Source: Caenimonas soli (lineage in GTDB: Bacteria > Pseudomonadota > Gammaproteobacteria > Burkholderiales > Burkholderiaceae_C). From it: a stretch of DNA of 64,000 bases. The DNA lies in assembly GCF_013155545.1 (NCBI RefSeq), contig NZ_JABJVV010000017.1:1-64000 (forward strand). Direction: 5' to 3'. Shown one piece after another: positions 16,078 through 24,688 of the stretch. Under the pieces are notes generated by a model that made no database searches, had not been told where the DNA came from, and saw only the letters and a list, made by a program, of their open reading frames with translations. Numbering within the stretch: the stretch's first letter is position 1; each line of letters starts with the position of its first letter. The translations under genes and the position numbers were made by a program.

Positions 16078-17438
16078 TCGGAAGCTCCGCGCGCAAGGTG
16101 CCGCCTCACCTGCTCGATGGAGGCCGCTTGCTGGGCTTCGTACAGTTCGATCTCGTCCAGAACCTCGGAGCCCAGCGCTTGCTCGAACTCGGCCCGCGCC
16201 GCCGCGGCGGAGTATGTGTTCGGCCCGGTTTCTCCGAGGTTCGACTGGAAGATCCCAGCGGCACTGACGGGCAGGAAATCCTCATAGGTAATGGCAGCGG
16301 CGTCGACAATGCCTTGCTCTACCAGCGCATCGATGCTGGTGTTCGTCTCGATCCGCGCATCGGGAAACGAGCGCAGCGAATAGCGGAAGAAGCCCAGTCG
16401 TTCACGGCGCATGGTGTCGAGATCGTCCGGGAAGGCTTCGAATGCCTCAACCAGTTGGGCTTGGTAGTCGGCAGTGCTGCTGCCCGCAACGTTCTTTTCG
16501 CGGACGCGCTGCAGCAAGCTGTCGTACAGCACCCGGCCCTTTCGCGTGAGGGCGATGCCTCGCTGTTCGATCTCTCCAAACCTCGCCGTGTGTGCACCTT
16601 CGCTGTGGCCGCCGGCAAAGCGCACGGTCTCTTCCAGCGCCTTGAAGCTGGTCTGGCGCAACAGGATCGGCACTTTGCGCCGGGGAGGCCCCTCGATGAC
16701 ATCCTTGGCCACGATGCCGCGCCGCGGCATCTCCGCCTGCGCGGCGTCGATGTCGAGCGTGCGGGGCGTCAGATGGTTGATGTGCGGTCCTTGGAAGCTC
16801 ACCACGTCCGCGATGAGGCGATGGGCATCGTGCAGGCGCATGTAGGTGTCTAGCGGCACCGTCGCCATCCCGTGCCACCGGAAAGTGTGCAGAACCTCGC
16901 GAACGAACTCGTCGGCCTCGCTACTCGTCAACCCGCCTGTAGCTTCGAACCTGGCGGTTAGCTCCAGAGCCCGTGCCGAGAAGATGTCGCGGCTCCCCAG
17001 GATCTCGGCCGCGAGATCGCGAAGCTCCGGATCCCTGATCAGCTCGAGCCGCAGCAGCGAAGTGAAGACGCGGAAGGGGTTGGCCGCGAGGGAACTCTCG
17101 GTCACCGGACGGAATGCGGTCGAGTGGACCGGGACACCGGCTGCGGAGAGGTCGTAGTAGCCGACTGGAAACATCCCCATCACGGCAAAGATTCGCCGAA
17201 TGGTGTCCAGCTCGTGCGGCGTGCCAAGGCGGATCGCGCCGTGTCGTTCGACCTCCAGTCGTGCCGATTCGGCCGGGTTTGCAAGCAAGGCCCGCTCGCG
17301 CAGCAGCGCCGCCGCGTTGACCTCGGCGACGAGATCCAGCAACGTGCCGTATTGCGGAACCTCGCGGCGGTACATCCCGGACATGGCGCCGGAGAAGCTT
17401 GTTCGAATCTCGTCGGAAGTAACGAATGCTTGGATCAT
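16074..17438 (-). CDS. hglS: 2-oxoadipate dioxygenase/decarboxylase (DUF1338 family)
   Basis: 454 residues of the HglS/YdcJ family (VOC-like Fe(II) enzyme) that turns 2-oxoadipate into D-2-hydroxyglutarate with release of CO2 in lysine catabolism. The conserved RHGAIR segment gives His66 and Arg70, matching the metal His and substrate Arg of the characterised enzyme as I recall them. HINHLTPRT (His218/221) and GEIEQRG (Glu288/290) supply the other expected metal ligands. PVSAAGIF near residue 390 matches the substrate-specificity loop. It is the first gene of a four-enzyme operon and is divergent from a LysR gene across about 100 bases. Confidence 0.92.
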   Translation of the reverse strand: MIQAFVTSDEIRTSFSGAMSGMYRREVPQYGTLLDLVAEVNAAALLRERALLANPAESARLEVERHGAIRLGTPHELDTIRRIFAVMGMFPVGYYDLSAAGVPVHSTAFRPVTESSLAANPFRVFTSLLRLELIRDPELRDLAAEILGSRDIFSARALELTARFEATGGLTSSEADEFVREVLHTFRWHGMATVPLDTYMRLHDAHRLIADVVSFQGPHINHLTPRTLDIDAAQAEMPRRGIVAKDVIEGPPRRKVPILLRQTSFKALEETVRFAGGHSEGAHTARFGEIEQRGIALTRKGRVLYDSLLQRVREKNVAGSSTADYQAQLVEAFEAFPDDLDTMRRERLGFFRYSLRSFPDARIETNTSIDALVEQGIVDAAAITYEDFLPVSAAGIFQSNLGETGPNTYSAAAARAEFEQALGSEVLDEIELYEAQQAASIEQVRRHLARGASE

Positions 17439-17510
17439 TCTTCAGCCGCATCAACAGGGGTGGTGTGAATAAAGTGATTCTGGAAGGTGTCACCGCCGCT
17501 GGCAAACGAT

Positions 17511-17543
17511 ATTCCGGTCCTATATCATTCCGAAACAGAATGA
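17511..17543. promoter_or_regulatory. Operator candidate between hglS and the divergent lysR
   Basis: A perfect inverted repeat TCATTC-N7-GAATGA spans 17525-17543 and overlaps the lysR start codon at 17540. ATTCCG occurs twice as a direct repeat (17511-17516 and 17527-17532). Such spaced repeats in a divergent lysR/target gap fit a LysR operator; overlap with the lysR start would also fit autorepression. The rest of the gap (17439-17510) shows no gene. Confidence 0.5.
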
Positions 17544-18460
17544 CCTCAATGACTCTGCTATCCCGCCGGTTTTTGCCTTCGATGTCCGTCCTTGCGGCGT
17601 TCGAGTCGGCTGCGCGGTTGCAGAGCTTCACCGCATCCGCCGCCGAGTTGCATCTGACGCAGAGTGCTGTCAGCAGGCAGATCCGGAGCCTCGAAGACCT
17701 GCTGGGTGCGGAGCTATTCGTGCGCGAGCGACAGACGGTTCGACTGACGGCTGCAGGGGAAGCTTACGCGCACGAAATTCGACGCGCCCTCCAGCAGATC
17801 GCTACCGCAACGCTGGGCTTCAGAGCAAACCCGCAGGGCGGCACGCTCAACCTGGCGATCCTTCCTACATTCGGCACGCGGTGGCTGGCGCCGCGCCTGC
17901 CCAAGTTCCAGACCGCGCATCCCGGGATAACGATCAACCTGAGCACGCGACTGGCCCCCTTCGACTTCCAGAGGGACCCGCTCGATGCCGCGATCCACTT
18001 CGGTTCCCCCGAGTGGTCAGGGGCCAAGCTCGACTTCCTGATGAAAGAAACCGTTGTGCCGGCCTGCAGTCCGGAGCTTCGGGCCCGGTTCAAGCTGCGC
18101 AACCCGGCCGATCTGCTGGCGGCGCCATTGGTGCACCTCGTCAGCCGTCCCGATGCTTGGGAAAGGTGGCTGCGTGCCGCTGGGGTGGAGTTCGACGAGG
18201 TGCACGGCATGCTCGTCGATCAGTTCGCGGTCGCCGCGCAGGCCGCGATTGCCGGTCTGGGCGTTGCCCTGCTGCCCACGTTTCTGATCGAAGCCGAACT
18301 CGCGCGGCAGGACTTGGTGCTGGCCGTCGACAAGCCGATGAAGAGCGCCGACAACTACTATCTGGCGTGGCCAGTGAGCCGCGAGACCTACCCGCCCTTG
18401 CAGGCATTCCGCCAGTGGATTCAGGACGAGGCGCGCAGCGATGACTTGTCAGCCGCTTGA
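17540..18460 (+). CDS. LysR-family (GcvA-like) transcriptional regulator
   Basis: 306 residues. The N-terminus RFLPSMSVLAAFESAARLQSF and the helix-turn-helix LTQSAVSRQIRSLEDLLG are typical of GcvA/AmpR-like LysR proteins, followed by the effector domain after GGTLNLAILPTFGTRWL. It is transcribed away from hglS and is therefore the best candidate regulator for the lysine/pipecolate operon. ATG 17540 was chosen; ATG 17549 is possible. The longer upstream frame would cross the promoter gap. Its end overlaps the convergent small gene by 12 bases. Confidence 0.92.
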   Translation: MTSMTLLSRRFLPSMSVLAAFESAARLQSFTASAAELHLTQSAVSRQIRSLEDLLGAELFVRERQTVRLTAAGEAYAHEIRRALQQIATATLGFRANPQGGTLNLAILPTFGTRWLAPRLPKFQTAHPGITINLSTRLAPFDFQRDPLDAAIHFGSPEWSGAKLDFLMKETVVPACSPELRARFKLRNPADLLAAPLVHLVSRPDAWERWLRAAGVEFDEVHGMLVDQFAVAAQAAIAGLGVALLPTFLIEAELARQDLVLAVDKPMKSADNYYLAWPVSRETYPPLQAFRQWIQDEARSDDLSAA

Positions 18461-18724
18461 CACCTTCTCCCGCTGCTGCACTGCAGGGGGTACCCCGTCC
18501 GGCGGCAGCTTGCGCAGCCAGGACTGAGCGAAGTCGGCCTGCGTGCCTAAGGCGCCGAATTCGGTCACGAGCCCTTCGCCATGACAGCGCCATATCCGTC
18601 CGTGCTCGCTGTGCTCTCCGCGCAGCTCGACAACGGTCACTTGTTTGCCGATGTTCGGCCCTGTGTTTCCGAGGGCGCCGGCAATGACTTCGCAGCGGTC
18701 GCCAGACTTGATCGGTTCGGTCAT
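18449..18724 (-). CDS. Conserved hypothetical protein, 91 residues
   Basis: A small soluble protein starting MTEPIKSGDRCEVIAGALGN at ATG 18724. It has GPNIGKQVTVVELRG and GRIWRCHGEGLVTEFG. The alternation of short beta-strands with a Gly-Asn pair resembles a KOW/SH3-like barrel, but this is only an impression. I recall similar small proteins in other Burkholderiales genomes without a known role. It lies between a LysR gene and the inositol-phosphatase-like gene, which is transcribed in the same direction and ends 14 bases upstream. Confidence 0.75.
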   Translation of the reverse strand: MTEPIKSGDRCEVIAGALGNTGPNIGKQVTVVELRGEHSEHGRIWRCHGEGLVTEFGALGTQADFAQSWLRKLPPDGVPPAVQQREKVSSG

Positions 18725-18738
18725 ATGTGTTGCAGCGA

Positions 18739-19626
18739 TTAAGTGAGGAGCGCTGCCCGCGCTTCGTGCCAGGAAGCCTCGCTGGGAGCGCAAAGGAGCC
18801 CGCCGGTGGTGTGGGTCGGCAGGTACGGGGTTCCGTCGAAATGGGCGCTGAAGCCCCCGGCTTCGCGATGCAGCAACCAGCCTGCGGCATGGTCCCACGG
18901 CATCAGCCTGTTGTAGAACAAGATGTGGCAATGCCCGGACGCCGCCAGGCGGTACTCGTGCGCTGCGCAACGGAACCAATTCGTCGACGAAAGCCGGGAA
19001 AGGTTTCCATTCACTTTGGAGCGCAAAGGTTCGGGCAGGAAATTCGTTCCGGCAATTCCTTCCATCTCGCGTACCGGCACCGGACTGGCGACTTGCAGGC
19101 TCGAGCGAGCGCCGTCCTGGGCCAGCATCCACGCGCCACCATCACGCAGCGCAAAGGCCGTGCTGCCGCCGACAGGATCATGGATGACGCCGCCGACAAT
19201 TTGCCCGCGCATCAGCGCAGCAGCCATCACGCCGAACAAGGGCAGGCCCGAGGCAAAGTTCTTGGTGCCATCCAGCGGGTCGACCAGAAAGGCCAGTTCC
19301 GCACTGCCCAGCGCCTGCAGCAACTCGGGGTGGCGATCGGCAGCTTCCTCCCCAACAACGACGGCTTCCGGAAAGCATGAGTTCAGGCGTGACGTGATCG
19401 CCCTCTCAGCAGCTTCGTCGGCTTCAGTGACGATGTCGAAGGCCGAACTCTTCTGTCGAATTCCCGCTTTCTGCAACCTTCCAAACCTGGGCATGATTTC
19501 GTCGGCTGCTGCCTGCGCAAGTGCCGAACCCAGCTGATCCAGATCGGAAGGGGAGAACTGCACGGAAATTTCGATTTGAGTGGGAGGCAGTGAATTGTAG
19601 GAGCGCACGGTCCCCTTCGTTAGCAT
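18739..19626 (-). CDS. Inositol monophosphatase / 3'(2'),5'-bisphosphate nucleotidase family protein
   Basis: About 295 residues of the Li-sensitive, Mg-dependent phosphatase fold. The metal-binding motifs are EADE in the first helix pair, VVGEEAAD, DPLDGTKNF and WDHAAG in that order. These enzymes hydrolyse inositol phosphates, PAP or sugar phosphates; sequence alone does not separate these. The start is uncertain: TTG 19635, ATG 19626 and an internal GTG are all in frame, and GAAGGGG sits between them. Positions upstream of the GEE motif are poorly conserved. It is divergent from the exonuclease gene at 19641 with almost no gap. Confidence 0.87.
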   Translation of the reverse strand: MLTKGTVRSYNSLPPTQIEISVQFSPSDLDQLGSALAQAAADEIMPRFGRLQKAGIRQKSSAFDIVTEADEAAERAITSRLNSCFPEAVVVGEEAADRHPELLQALGSAELAFLVDPLDGTKNFASGLPLFGVMAAALMRGQIVGGVIHDPVGGSTAFALRDGGAWMLAQDGARSSLQVASPVPVREMEGIAGTNFLPEPLRSKVNGNLSRLSSTNWFRCAAHEYRLAASGHCHILFYNRLMPWDHAAGWLLHREAGGFSAHFDGTPYLPTHTTGGLLCAPSEASWHEARAALLT

Positions 19627-19640
19627 TAGCGACAATCCGC

Positions 19641-20492
19641 ATGATCATCGACCTCATCGACGGCACCTACGAGCTTTTTCGGCAGTTCTACGGCTTGCGC
19701 CGCTTCACGAAGGGCGAGGATCGGCCCTTCGGCGCGGTGATCGGCGTTCTGAACGGCGTGCTGGAGATGATCGAAAGCAAGGTCACGCATGTCGGCGTGG
19801 CAACTGATCACGTCATCGAGTCGTTTCGCAATCGCATGTGGCCAGGCTACAAGACCGGTGAGGGAATCGAGCCCGCGCTGCTCGCTCAGTTCCATCCCCT
19901 GGAGGAAGGGCTTGCTGCGATGGGCGTCGCAGTCTGGCCGATGATCGAGCTCGAGGCCGATGACGCGCTGGCGACGGCCGCGCGGCTTGCAGATGAGGAT
20001 GAACGGGTGGAGATGGTGCGCATCTGGACGCCCGATAAGGATCTGGCTCAGTGCGTTCGCGGTGACCGCGTGCTTCAGGTCGACCGAAGGGGTAAGGAGA
20101 TTCGTGACGCCAATGACATCCGGAAAAAGTTTGGCGTAGAGCCGGCATTGATCCCGGACTTTCTTGCCCTTGTCGGCGATGCCGCTGATGGATATCCCGG
20201 CATCAAAGGGATTGGGGCCGTCGGTGCCGCGCGCCTGCTCAACCTTTACGGGCCCATCGAGGCCTTTCCGGCGAATGTCTTGGGCGATCAACTCGAACCC
20301 GCAAAGTTGTTCAAGCGGCTGGCGACACTCCACACCGATGCGAAGCTGTTCAGCGATGTCGACGAGTTGCGGTGGAGCGGACCCACACGCGCGTTCGCCG
20401 CATGGACCGAACGCATTGGGGCTCCTCAACTGCTTCAGCGCAGTCTCGACGCGCAGACTCAGCGCCTTGCATCGCGCAGCATGAAAAGGTAA
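19641..20492 (+). CDS. Stand-alone 5'-3' exonuclease (FEN/PolA N-terminal domain family)
   Basis: 283 residues starting MIIDLIDGTYELFRQFYG, the first acidic strand of the PIN/FEN nuclease domain. Further metal-binding acids are seen in IELEADDALA and WTPDKDLAQ. The helix-hairpin-helix DNA-binding part is FLALVGDAADGYPGIKGIGAVGAARLL. The fold is that of the Pol I 5' nuclease, but the protein stops before a polymerase domain. It probably acts on flap or single-stranded ends in repair. The C-terminus overlaps the convergent VF530 gene by 34 bases. Confidence 0.9.
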   Translation: MIIDLIDGTYELFRQFYGLRRFTKGEDRPFGAVIGVLNGVLEMIESKVTHVGVATDHVIESFRNRMWPGYKTGEGIEPALLAQFHPLEEGLAAMGVAVWPMIELEADDALATAARLADEDERVEMVRIWTPDKDLAQCVRGDRVLQVDRRGKEIRDANDIRKKFGVEPALIPDFLALVGDAADGYPGIKGIGAVGAARLLNLYGPIEAFPANVLGDQLEPAKLFKRLATLHTDAKLFSDVDELRWSGPTRAFAAWTERIGAPQLLQRSLDAQTQRLASRSMKR

Positions 20493-20722
20493 AGGCCTTC
20501 CACTTTCTCGCGAGCCCAGGGCGTTTTGCGCAGGAATTGCAAGCTCGATTTGATGCTCGGTTCGTGCGTGAAGCAGCGCACCGGTATGCGCACCCCGAGC
20601 TCAGACCACCCGTAGTGGGCTTCAAGGGCCCTAACAATGGCCTCCAGCGTCATGCCGTGGAGGGGATTGCGCGGTTGGACAGAAGGGGAGGGAGAGTCTT
20701 GCATCGCCGTATCTTCGCGCAT
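20459..20722 (-). CDS. VF530 (DUF2132) family protein
   Basis: 87 residues containing GMTLEAIVRALEAHYGWSEL, then RIPVRCFTHEPSIKSSL and FLRKTPWAREKVEGLYL. These are the hallmark segments of the VF530 DNA-binding fold family; the biological role is unknown. The ATG at 20722 follows the protease TGA directly, with no base between them, which suggests translational coupling. The in-frame ATG at 20704 is an alternative start. Confidence 0.87.
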   Translation of the reverse strand: MREDTAMQDSPSPSVQPRNPLHGMTLEAIVRALEAHYGWSELGVRIPVRCFTHEPSIKSSLQFLRKTPWAREKVEGLYLFMLRDARR

Positions 20723-22072
20723 TCAGTCCGAAAGCCCCGCGACGAAAGCGTCGATGCTCCCAGCCAGCAGGTATGCGACGGCGCACGAAAGCGCCGGGTC
20801 GCTCGCCTTCAGCGCCTTGCAGCGTCCGGGATCCACGCGCGCCTTGACCGAGCGCGGCGGGGACGCGTCCGCAAGGAGCTCGACGTCCGGAGCGACCCCG
20901 ACTTTATGTACCGTTTGCCCGGAAGGTCCGTGATAGATAGCCGTCGTCAGCTTGAGCGCACCTTTGTGCTCGCCCAGGGGAAAGGTCGTCTGGACGCTGC
21001 CCTTTCCGAAGCTTCGCTGCCCCATCACCGTCGCGCGGCCGTTGTGCTGCAACGCATCCGCGACGAGTTCGGAGGCGGACGCGGAGCGTCCGTCGACAAG
21101 CACCACCATCGGCAAGCCCGCGAGCAGTTCGTCGGCGTCGGCTTGCCAGGCGCGCTGCCGGGCCGGCGTGCTGCCGCGCAGCGAAACGATCTCACCTTCC
21201 CGCAGGAAGGTATCGGCGACTTTCACCGCTTCACGCAGCAGCCCGCCGGGATTGCCCCGCAAGTCGAGGATCACCGCTCGCGGCTGCTTCAGGGCTGTGG
21301 CGTCCGCGATGGCTTGCACCAGTGACGCTGCCGCCGCACTGCTGAAGCCCGCAAGGCGAAGCACCAGGACCTCGCCTTCCATGCTCCAGCGCAACAGCTG
21401 CCTGCGGATGATGTCGCGGGTGAGCGAGACCGTGAACTCCTGGGCGGTGCCCGCCCGCTGGATCGTGATCGACACCGGCGTGCCAGGCTGGCCGCGCATT
21501 CGCTCAATCGCTTCCGCCAGCGGAAGGCCCCCAATCGGTTGGTCGTCCACACGCACGATCAGGTCGCCGGGCGCGAGGCCGGCGCGCGCCGCTGGGCTGT
21601 CGGGCATCGAGGCCACTACGCGCACGGCACCCTCGCTGGGCTCGACTTCGAGTCCCAGGCCGCCGAAGCTGCTCAAGCCGCCGCGTTCGTTGCCCTGGGC
21701 CCGCGCGTCGAGGTAGCGGGAATGCGGATCGAGCGTGCGCAAGGCCTCGTTGATTGCCTTCTTGAACACCTCCATCGGATCGCCGCCGCCCGGCGGCAGC
21801 GGCTCCATCACCTTCATGGCGACGGCAGCGAAAGCAGGCAGATCGACTTCCGTCGCATGGCTGCGCTTGACCCGTTGCAGCACGGTCGCGAGAAGCTCGC
21901 GATGCAGGTCCGCCTGCTCACCGGGTGGGACCGACCGCGCATACGCGTCCTGCAGGGAAGTGACGACGTCCTCGTCGGTGGCTGCCGATGGCAATGCGGC
22001 AAGCGAGGCGCTGCCGGCAAAGAGCAGGCAGGCTGCGGCGCATGCGCGAAGTGTCGGGAATGCGTGACTCAT
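20723..22072 (-). CDS. S41-family C-terminal processing peptidase with PDZ domain
   Basis: About 449 residues. A signal peptide (ACAAACLLFAGSASLAA) targets it to the periplasm. A PDZ domain follows around residues 135-215 (GLGLEVEPSEG, LAPGDLIVRVDDQPI). The peptidase part has the catalytic Ser in DGRSASASEL and the Lys in RSFGKGSVQT, a Ser/Lys dyad. The family trims C-termini of secreted or membrane proteins. ATG 22072 was chosen because the signal peptide begins there; the 23 residues before it in the same frame look non-coding. It is coupled to the VF530 gene. Confidence 0.92.
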   Translation of the reverse strand: MSHAFPTLRACAAACLLFAGSASLAALPSAATDEDVVTSLQDAYARSVPPGEQADLHRELLATVLQRVKRSHATEVDLPAFAAVAMKVMEPLPPGGGDPMEVFKKAINEALRTLDPHSRYLDARAQGNERGGLSSFGGLGLEVEPSEGAVRVVASMPDSPAARAGLAPGDLIVRVDDQPIGGLPLAEAIERMRGQPGTPVSITIQRAGTAQEFTVSLTRDIIRRQLLRWSMEGEVLVLRLAGFSSAAAASLVQAIADATALKQPRAVILDLRGNPGGLLREAVKVADTFLREGEIVSLRGSTPARQRAWQADADELLAGLPMVVLVDGRSASASELVADALQHNGRATVMGQRSFGKGSVQTTFPLGEHKGALKLTTAIYHGPSGQTVHKVGVAPDVELLADASPPRSVKARVDPGRCKALKASDPALSCAVAYLLAGSIDAFVAGLSD

Positions 22073-22225
22073 CGCCGGACAGGTGAAGCGTTGAGAGACA
22101 CAGTATGGCACTGCCCAGGTTCGCTTGCACGTCCGCTTCAACGCTCAGCTGGCTGACTACCGGCCCCCCACAGATTGCACTACTGGTGCAAACTGCTGCG
22201 TAGGGCATTTGCGCCAAGGAAGGCT

Positions 22226-22486
22226 ATGAAGTACGACATGATTGAGCGTGGCGAACGTCTCGAGGCGATCGGCTGCCACAGCGGTTATCGGATCCGGGTT
22301 TCCACGTTGTCGGCTGGGAACCTCGCCATGTGGCCGGTCAGCATCCATGTGCGGGGATCGGAAAGCGAAGACGAGGTTCGCGTCGACGCGCCCAAGCGGC
22401 ATCTGGCCAGCGCCATCGAAGCAATCGACTATGGGTACGAGTGTGCGGTCCTGTGGATCGACGCGCAGGATCATCGGCGCTATTGA
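22226..22486 (+). CDS. Conserved hypothetical protein, 86 residues
   Basis: A small protein starting MKYDMIERGERLEAIGCHSG at ATG 22226, preceded by an AGGAAGG ribosome-binding site. It contains YRIRVSTLSAGNLAMWPVSI and VSIHVRGSESEDEV. There is no signal peptide or membrane segment. The pattern of short strands suggests a compact beta-rich protein. I do not recognise a characterised family. It lies 38 bases before the DUF1801 gene. Confidence 0.7.
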   Translation: MKYDMIERGERLEAIGCHSGYRIRVSTLSAGNLAMWPVSIHVRGSESEDEVRVDAPKRHLASAIEAIDYGYECAVLWIDAQDHRRY

Positions 22487-22523
22487 CGTTTTTCGCTACA
22501 TTGGAGGGTTTTGGGAGGAGAAC

Positions 22524-22940
22524 ATGAAAAAGTCGAGTCCGACCGAGGGCCAGCCGGCATCTGAGCTGATCGACAAGAAAATCGCCGGGCTTGGAGACTG
22601 GCGCGGGGAAACCTTGAGCAGGATGCGCAAGCTCATCAAAGAGGCGGACCCGGACGTCGTCGAGGAGTGGAAGTGGATGGGCACACCCGTGTGGTCACAC
22701 GAGGGGATCATCTGCACCGGCGAGTCCTACAAGTCGATAGTGAAGTTGACCTTTGCCAAGGGGGCTTCGTTGCAGGACCCGGCCAAGCTCTTCAACTCGA
22801 GCCTCGATGGGAACACAAGGCGCGCAATTGACATCCATGAGGGGGAGGAGGTCGACGCGGACGCGTTCAAGGCGCTCATCCGTGCCGCGATCGCCCTCAA
22901 TACATCCGTCGAAAAGGCAAGGCCAAAGCGAGCGAAGTAG
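22524..22940 (+). CDS. DUF1801 domain-containing protein
   Basis: 138 residues. Helix LIDKKIAGLGDWRGETL leads into VEEWKWMGTPVWSHEGIIC and YKSIVKLTFAKGASL, the conserved core of DUF1801/YdhG-like proteins. The C-terminal tail is lysine- and arginine-rich. The family has a small frataxin-like fold and no settled function. The ATG at 22524 follows GGGAGGAG, a strong ribosome-binding site. Confidence 0.87.
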   Translation: MKKSSPTEGQPASELIDKKIAGLGDWRGETLSRMRKLIKEADPDVVEEWKWMGTPVWSHEGIICTGESYKSIVKLTFAKGASLQDPAKLFNSSLDGNTRRAIDIHEGEEVDADAFKALIRAAIALNTSVEKARPKRAK

Positions 22941-22967
22941 GCTGCGGGGTCGCGCCCCTTTGCGTCA

Positions 22968-23597
22968 ATGTTGAAACGCCCACTGCTCTATACGTACCGC
23001 CGCTGTCCCTATGCCATGCGGGCGCGGATGGCGCTTCTTCAGGCGTCGGTCGGATTCGCTGCGTACGAAATCGTGCTGAGGGAAAAGCCCCTCGAGATGC
23101 TGAAGGCTTCTCCGAAGGGAACGGTGCCGGTTCTGGTATTGCCGGATGGCCTGGTCATTGAGGAGAGTCTGGACATCATGCGCTGGGCGTTTCAGGGCCG
23201 AGATCAAGAAGGTTGGTGGCAGCGAGCAGATACACAAAGCAACCTGGCCTTGATAGCGCTCAATGATGGCCCTTTCAAGCAGCAACTTGACCTCTACAAA
23301 TACCCGGAACGGTTTGAGAAAACTGATCCGGCAATTCATCGTGACCAGGCCGTGAGTTGCCTGTTGCATCCGCTTGAGCAGCGACTGGCGATGGAGCCCT
23401 ATCTGGGCGGCAATGAACCCTGTGCGGCTGATCTGGCCATCTTCCCATTCGTTCGGCAGTTTCGTGCGGTCGATCCCGGCTGGTTCGATGCGCAACCTTT
23501 GCACGCTATCCAGCAATGGTTGCAAGGCTGGCTGCAAGGCGAACAGTTCAATGCATGCATGAAGAAGTTGCCGAGTGGCCTGAGCCTGGAATTCTGA
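22968..23597 (+). CDS. Glutathione S-transferase family protein
   Basis: 209 residues. The thioredoxin-like N-terminal domain starts LLYTYRRCPYAMRARMAL, with the CPYA motif typical of omega/glutaredoxin-like GSTs. The cis-Pro GTVPVLVLPDG and the glutathione-gripping EESLDIMRW follow. The C-terminal helical domain covers residues 90-205. It may act in thiol-dependent reduction or detoxification. It stands alone between a DUF1801 gene and a serine hydrolase gene. Confidence 0.9.
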   Translation: MLKRPLLYTYRRCPYAMRARMALLQASVGFAAYEIVLREKPLEMLKASPKGTVPVLVLPDGLVIEESLDIMRWAFQGRDQEGWWQRADTQSNLALIALNDGPFKQQLDLYKYPERFEKTDPAIHRDQAVSCLLHPLEQRLAMEPYLGGNEPCAADLAIFPFVRQFRAVDPGWFDAQPLHAIQQWLQGWLQGEQFNACMKKLPSGLSLEF

Positions 23598-23665
23598 AGA
23601 GATGAAGTAGGATCGCGGTTGCCTGGCGAAGGCCTCCGTCTGGCGGACTTTTTCATGGAGACTCC

Positions 23666-24667
23666 ATGCGCCCGTTCGTTCTTGCTTTCTGCCTGCTCGC
23701 GGGCGCTGCCGGTGCGGCGCAGCCCGTCGCCCCCTGGCGCACCTCAACACCCGAAGAACAGCGGCTCGATGCAGCCGCATTCGAGGGTTTCGACCAGAGC
23801 ATTGGCGAACGGCTCACCGACATCCAGAGCGTGGTAGTGGTTCTGAAGGGTCGCACGGCCTACCAGTACCATCGCGACGGGAACCCCGAGGCGCTTCGCG
23901 ACACGCAGTCCGTCGCCAAGAGTGCGCTGGCAACACTGGTCGGCATTGCGCTCCGGCAGGGCCATATCGCGTCGCTCGATCGGCCGGTGGTGGAACTGGT
24001 GCCGGCGTGGCGTCCGCTCAATGCAGATCCGCGGGCGCAGACGATCACTCTGCATCACCTGCTCGCCATGACGGCTGGCTTCGAAGTGAGCGACGCCACC
24101 GGCACGGCGGCCCCACAGGCGCCCGAGCAGGCGTGGGCGCGACCATTGCGCAGCCAGCCCGGCCAGTCCTTTGCATATGACAACAGCATCGTCAACCTGG
24201 TCACCGCCGTCCTGGAAAAGGTGACCGCTCGCCCACTGGGCGACTATGCACGTGAGCAACTCGTGCAGCCGTTGGGCATGAACGAGCCGTCCTACCAGCG
24301 CGGCTTGCACCTGCGCACCGTCGATATCGCGAAGCTGGGGCACCTGTTCCTGCAGGACGGCGCCTGGAACGGACATGCGCTGCTGCCGCCGGGATTCGCG
24401 GCGCAGGCCGTCAGGGCGCACAGCGACGGCGGCCCGCCGGTGCGGCTGCCCTATGGACTGTTCTGGTGGGTGCCTTCCGACAGCACGTATTTCGCCAGCG
24501 GCTATGCCGGCCAGTTCATCTGGGTCCATAAACCGCTGGACCTGGTGGTCGCCATCACCTCCACCGTTTCGGCGGGAAGCCAGCAGCGCGGCCAAGCCAT
24601 GCAACTCATTCGCGGGCGCCTGTTCCAGGCCGTGCAGAAGCGAGTGGGGTCAAACGCGCCGCCGTGA
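23666..24667 (+). CDS. Serine hydrolase of the class C beta-lactamase/esterase family
   Basis: 333 residues with a signal peptide (MRPFVLAFCLLAGAAGAA). The catalytic Ser82-Val-Ala-Lys85 (SxxK) and Tyr171-Asp-Asn173 (YxN) are in place. The last motif near the C-terminus is less clear. The fold covers beta-lactamases, D-Ala-D-Ala peptidases and esterases; nothing here identifies the substrate. GGAG within CATGGAGACTCC just before the ATG at 23666 serves as ribosome-binding site. It is probably periplasmic. Confidence 0.88.
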   Translation: MRPFVLAFCLLAGAAGAAQPVAPWRTSTPEEQRLDAAAFEGFDQSIGERLTDIQSVVVVLKGRTAYQYHRDGNPEALRDTQSVAKSALATLVGIALRQGHIASLDRPVVELVPAWRPLNADPRAQTITLHHLLAMTAGFEVSDATGTAAPQAPEQAWARPLRSQPGQSFAYDNSIVNLVTAVLEKVTARPLGDYAREQLVQPLGMNEPSYQRGLHLRTVDIAKLGHLFLQDGAWNGHALLPPGFAAQAVRAHSDGGPPVRLPYGLFWWVPSDSTYFASGYAGQFIWVHKPLDLVVAITSTVSAGSQQRGQAMQLIRGRLFQAVQKRVGSNAPP

Positions 24668-24688
24668 CGCTCCTGCCACAATGGCCCC

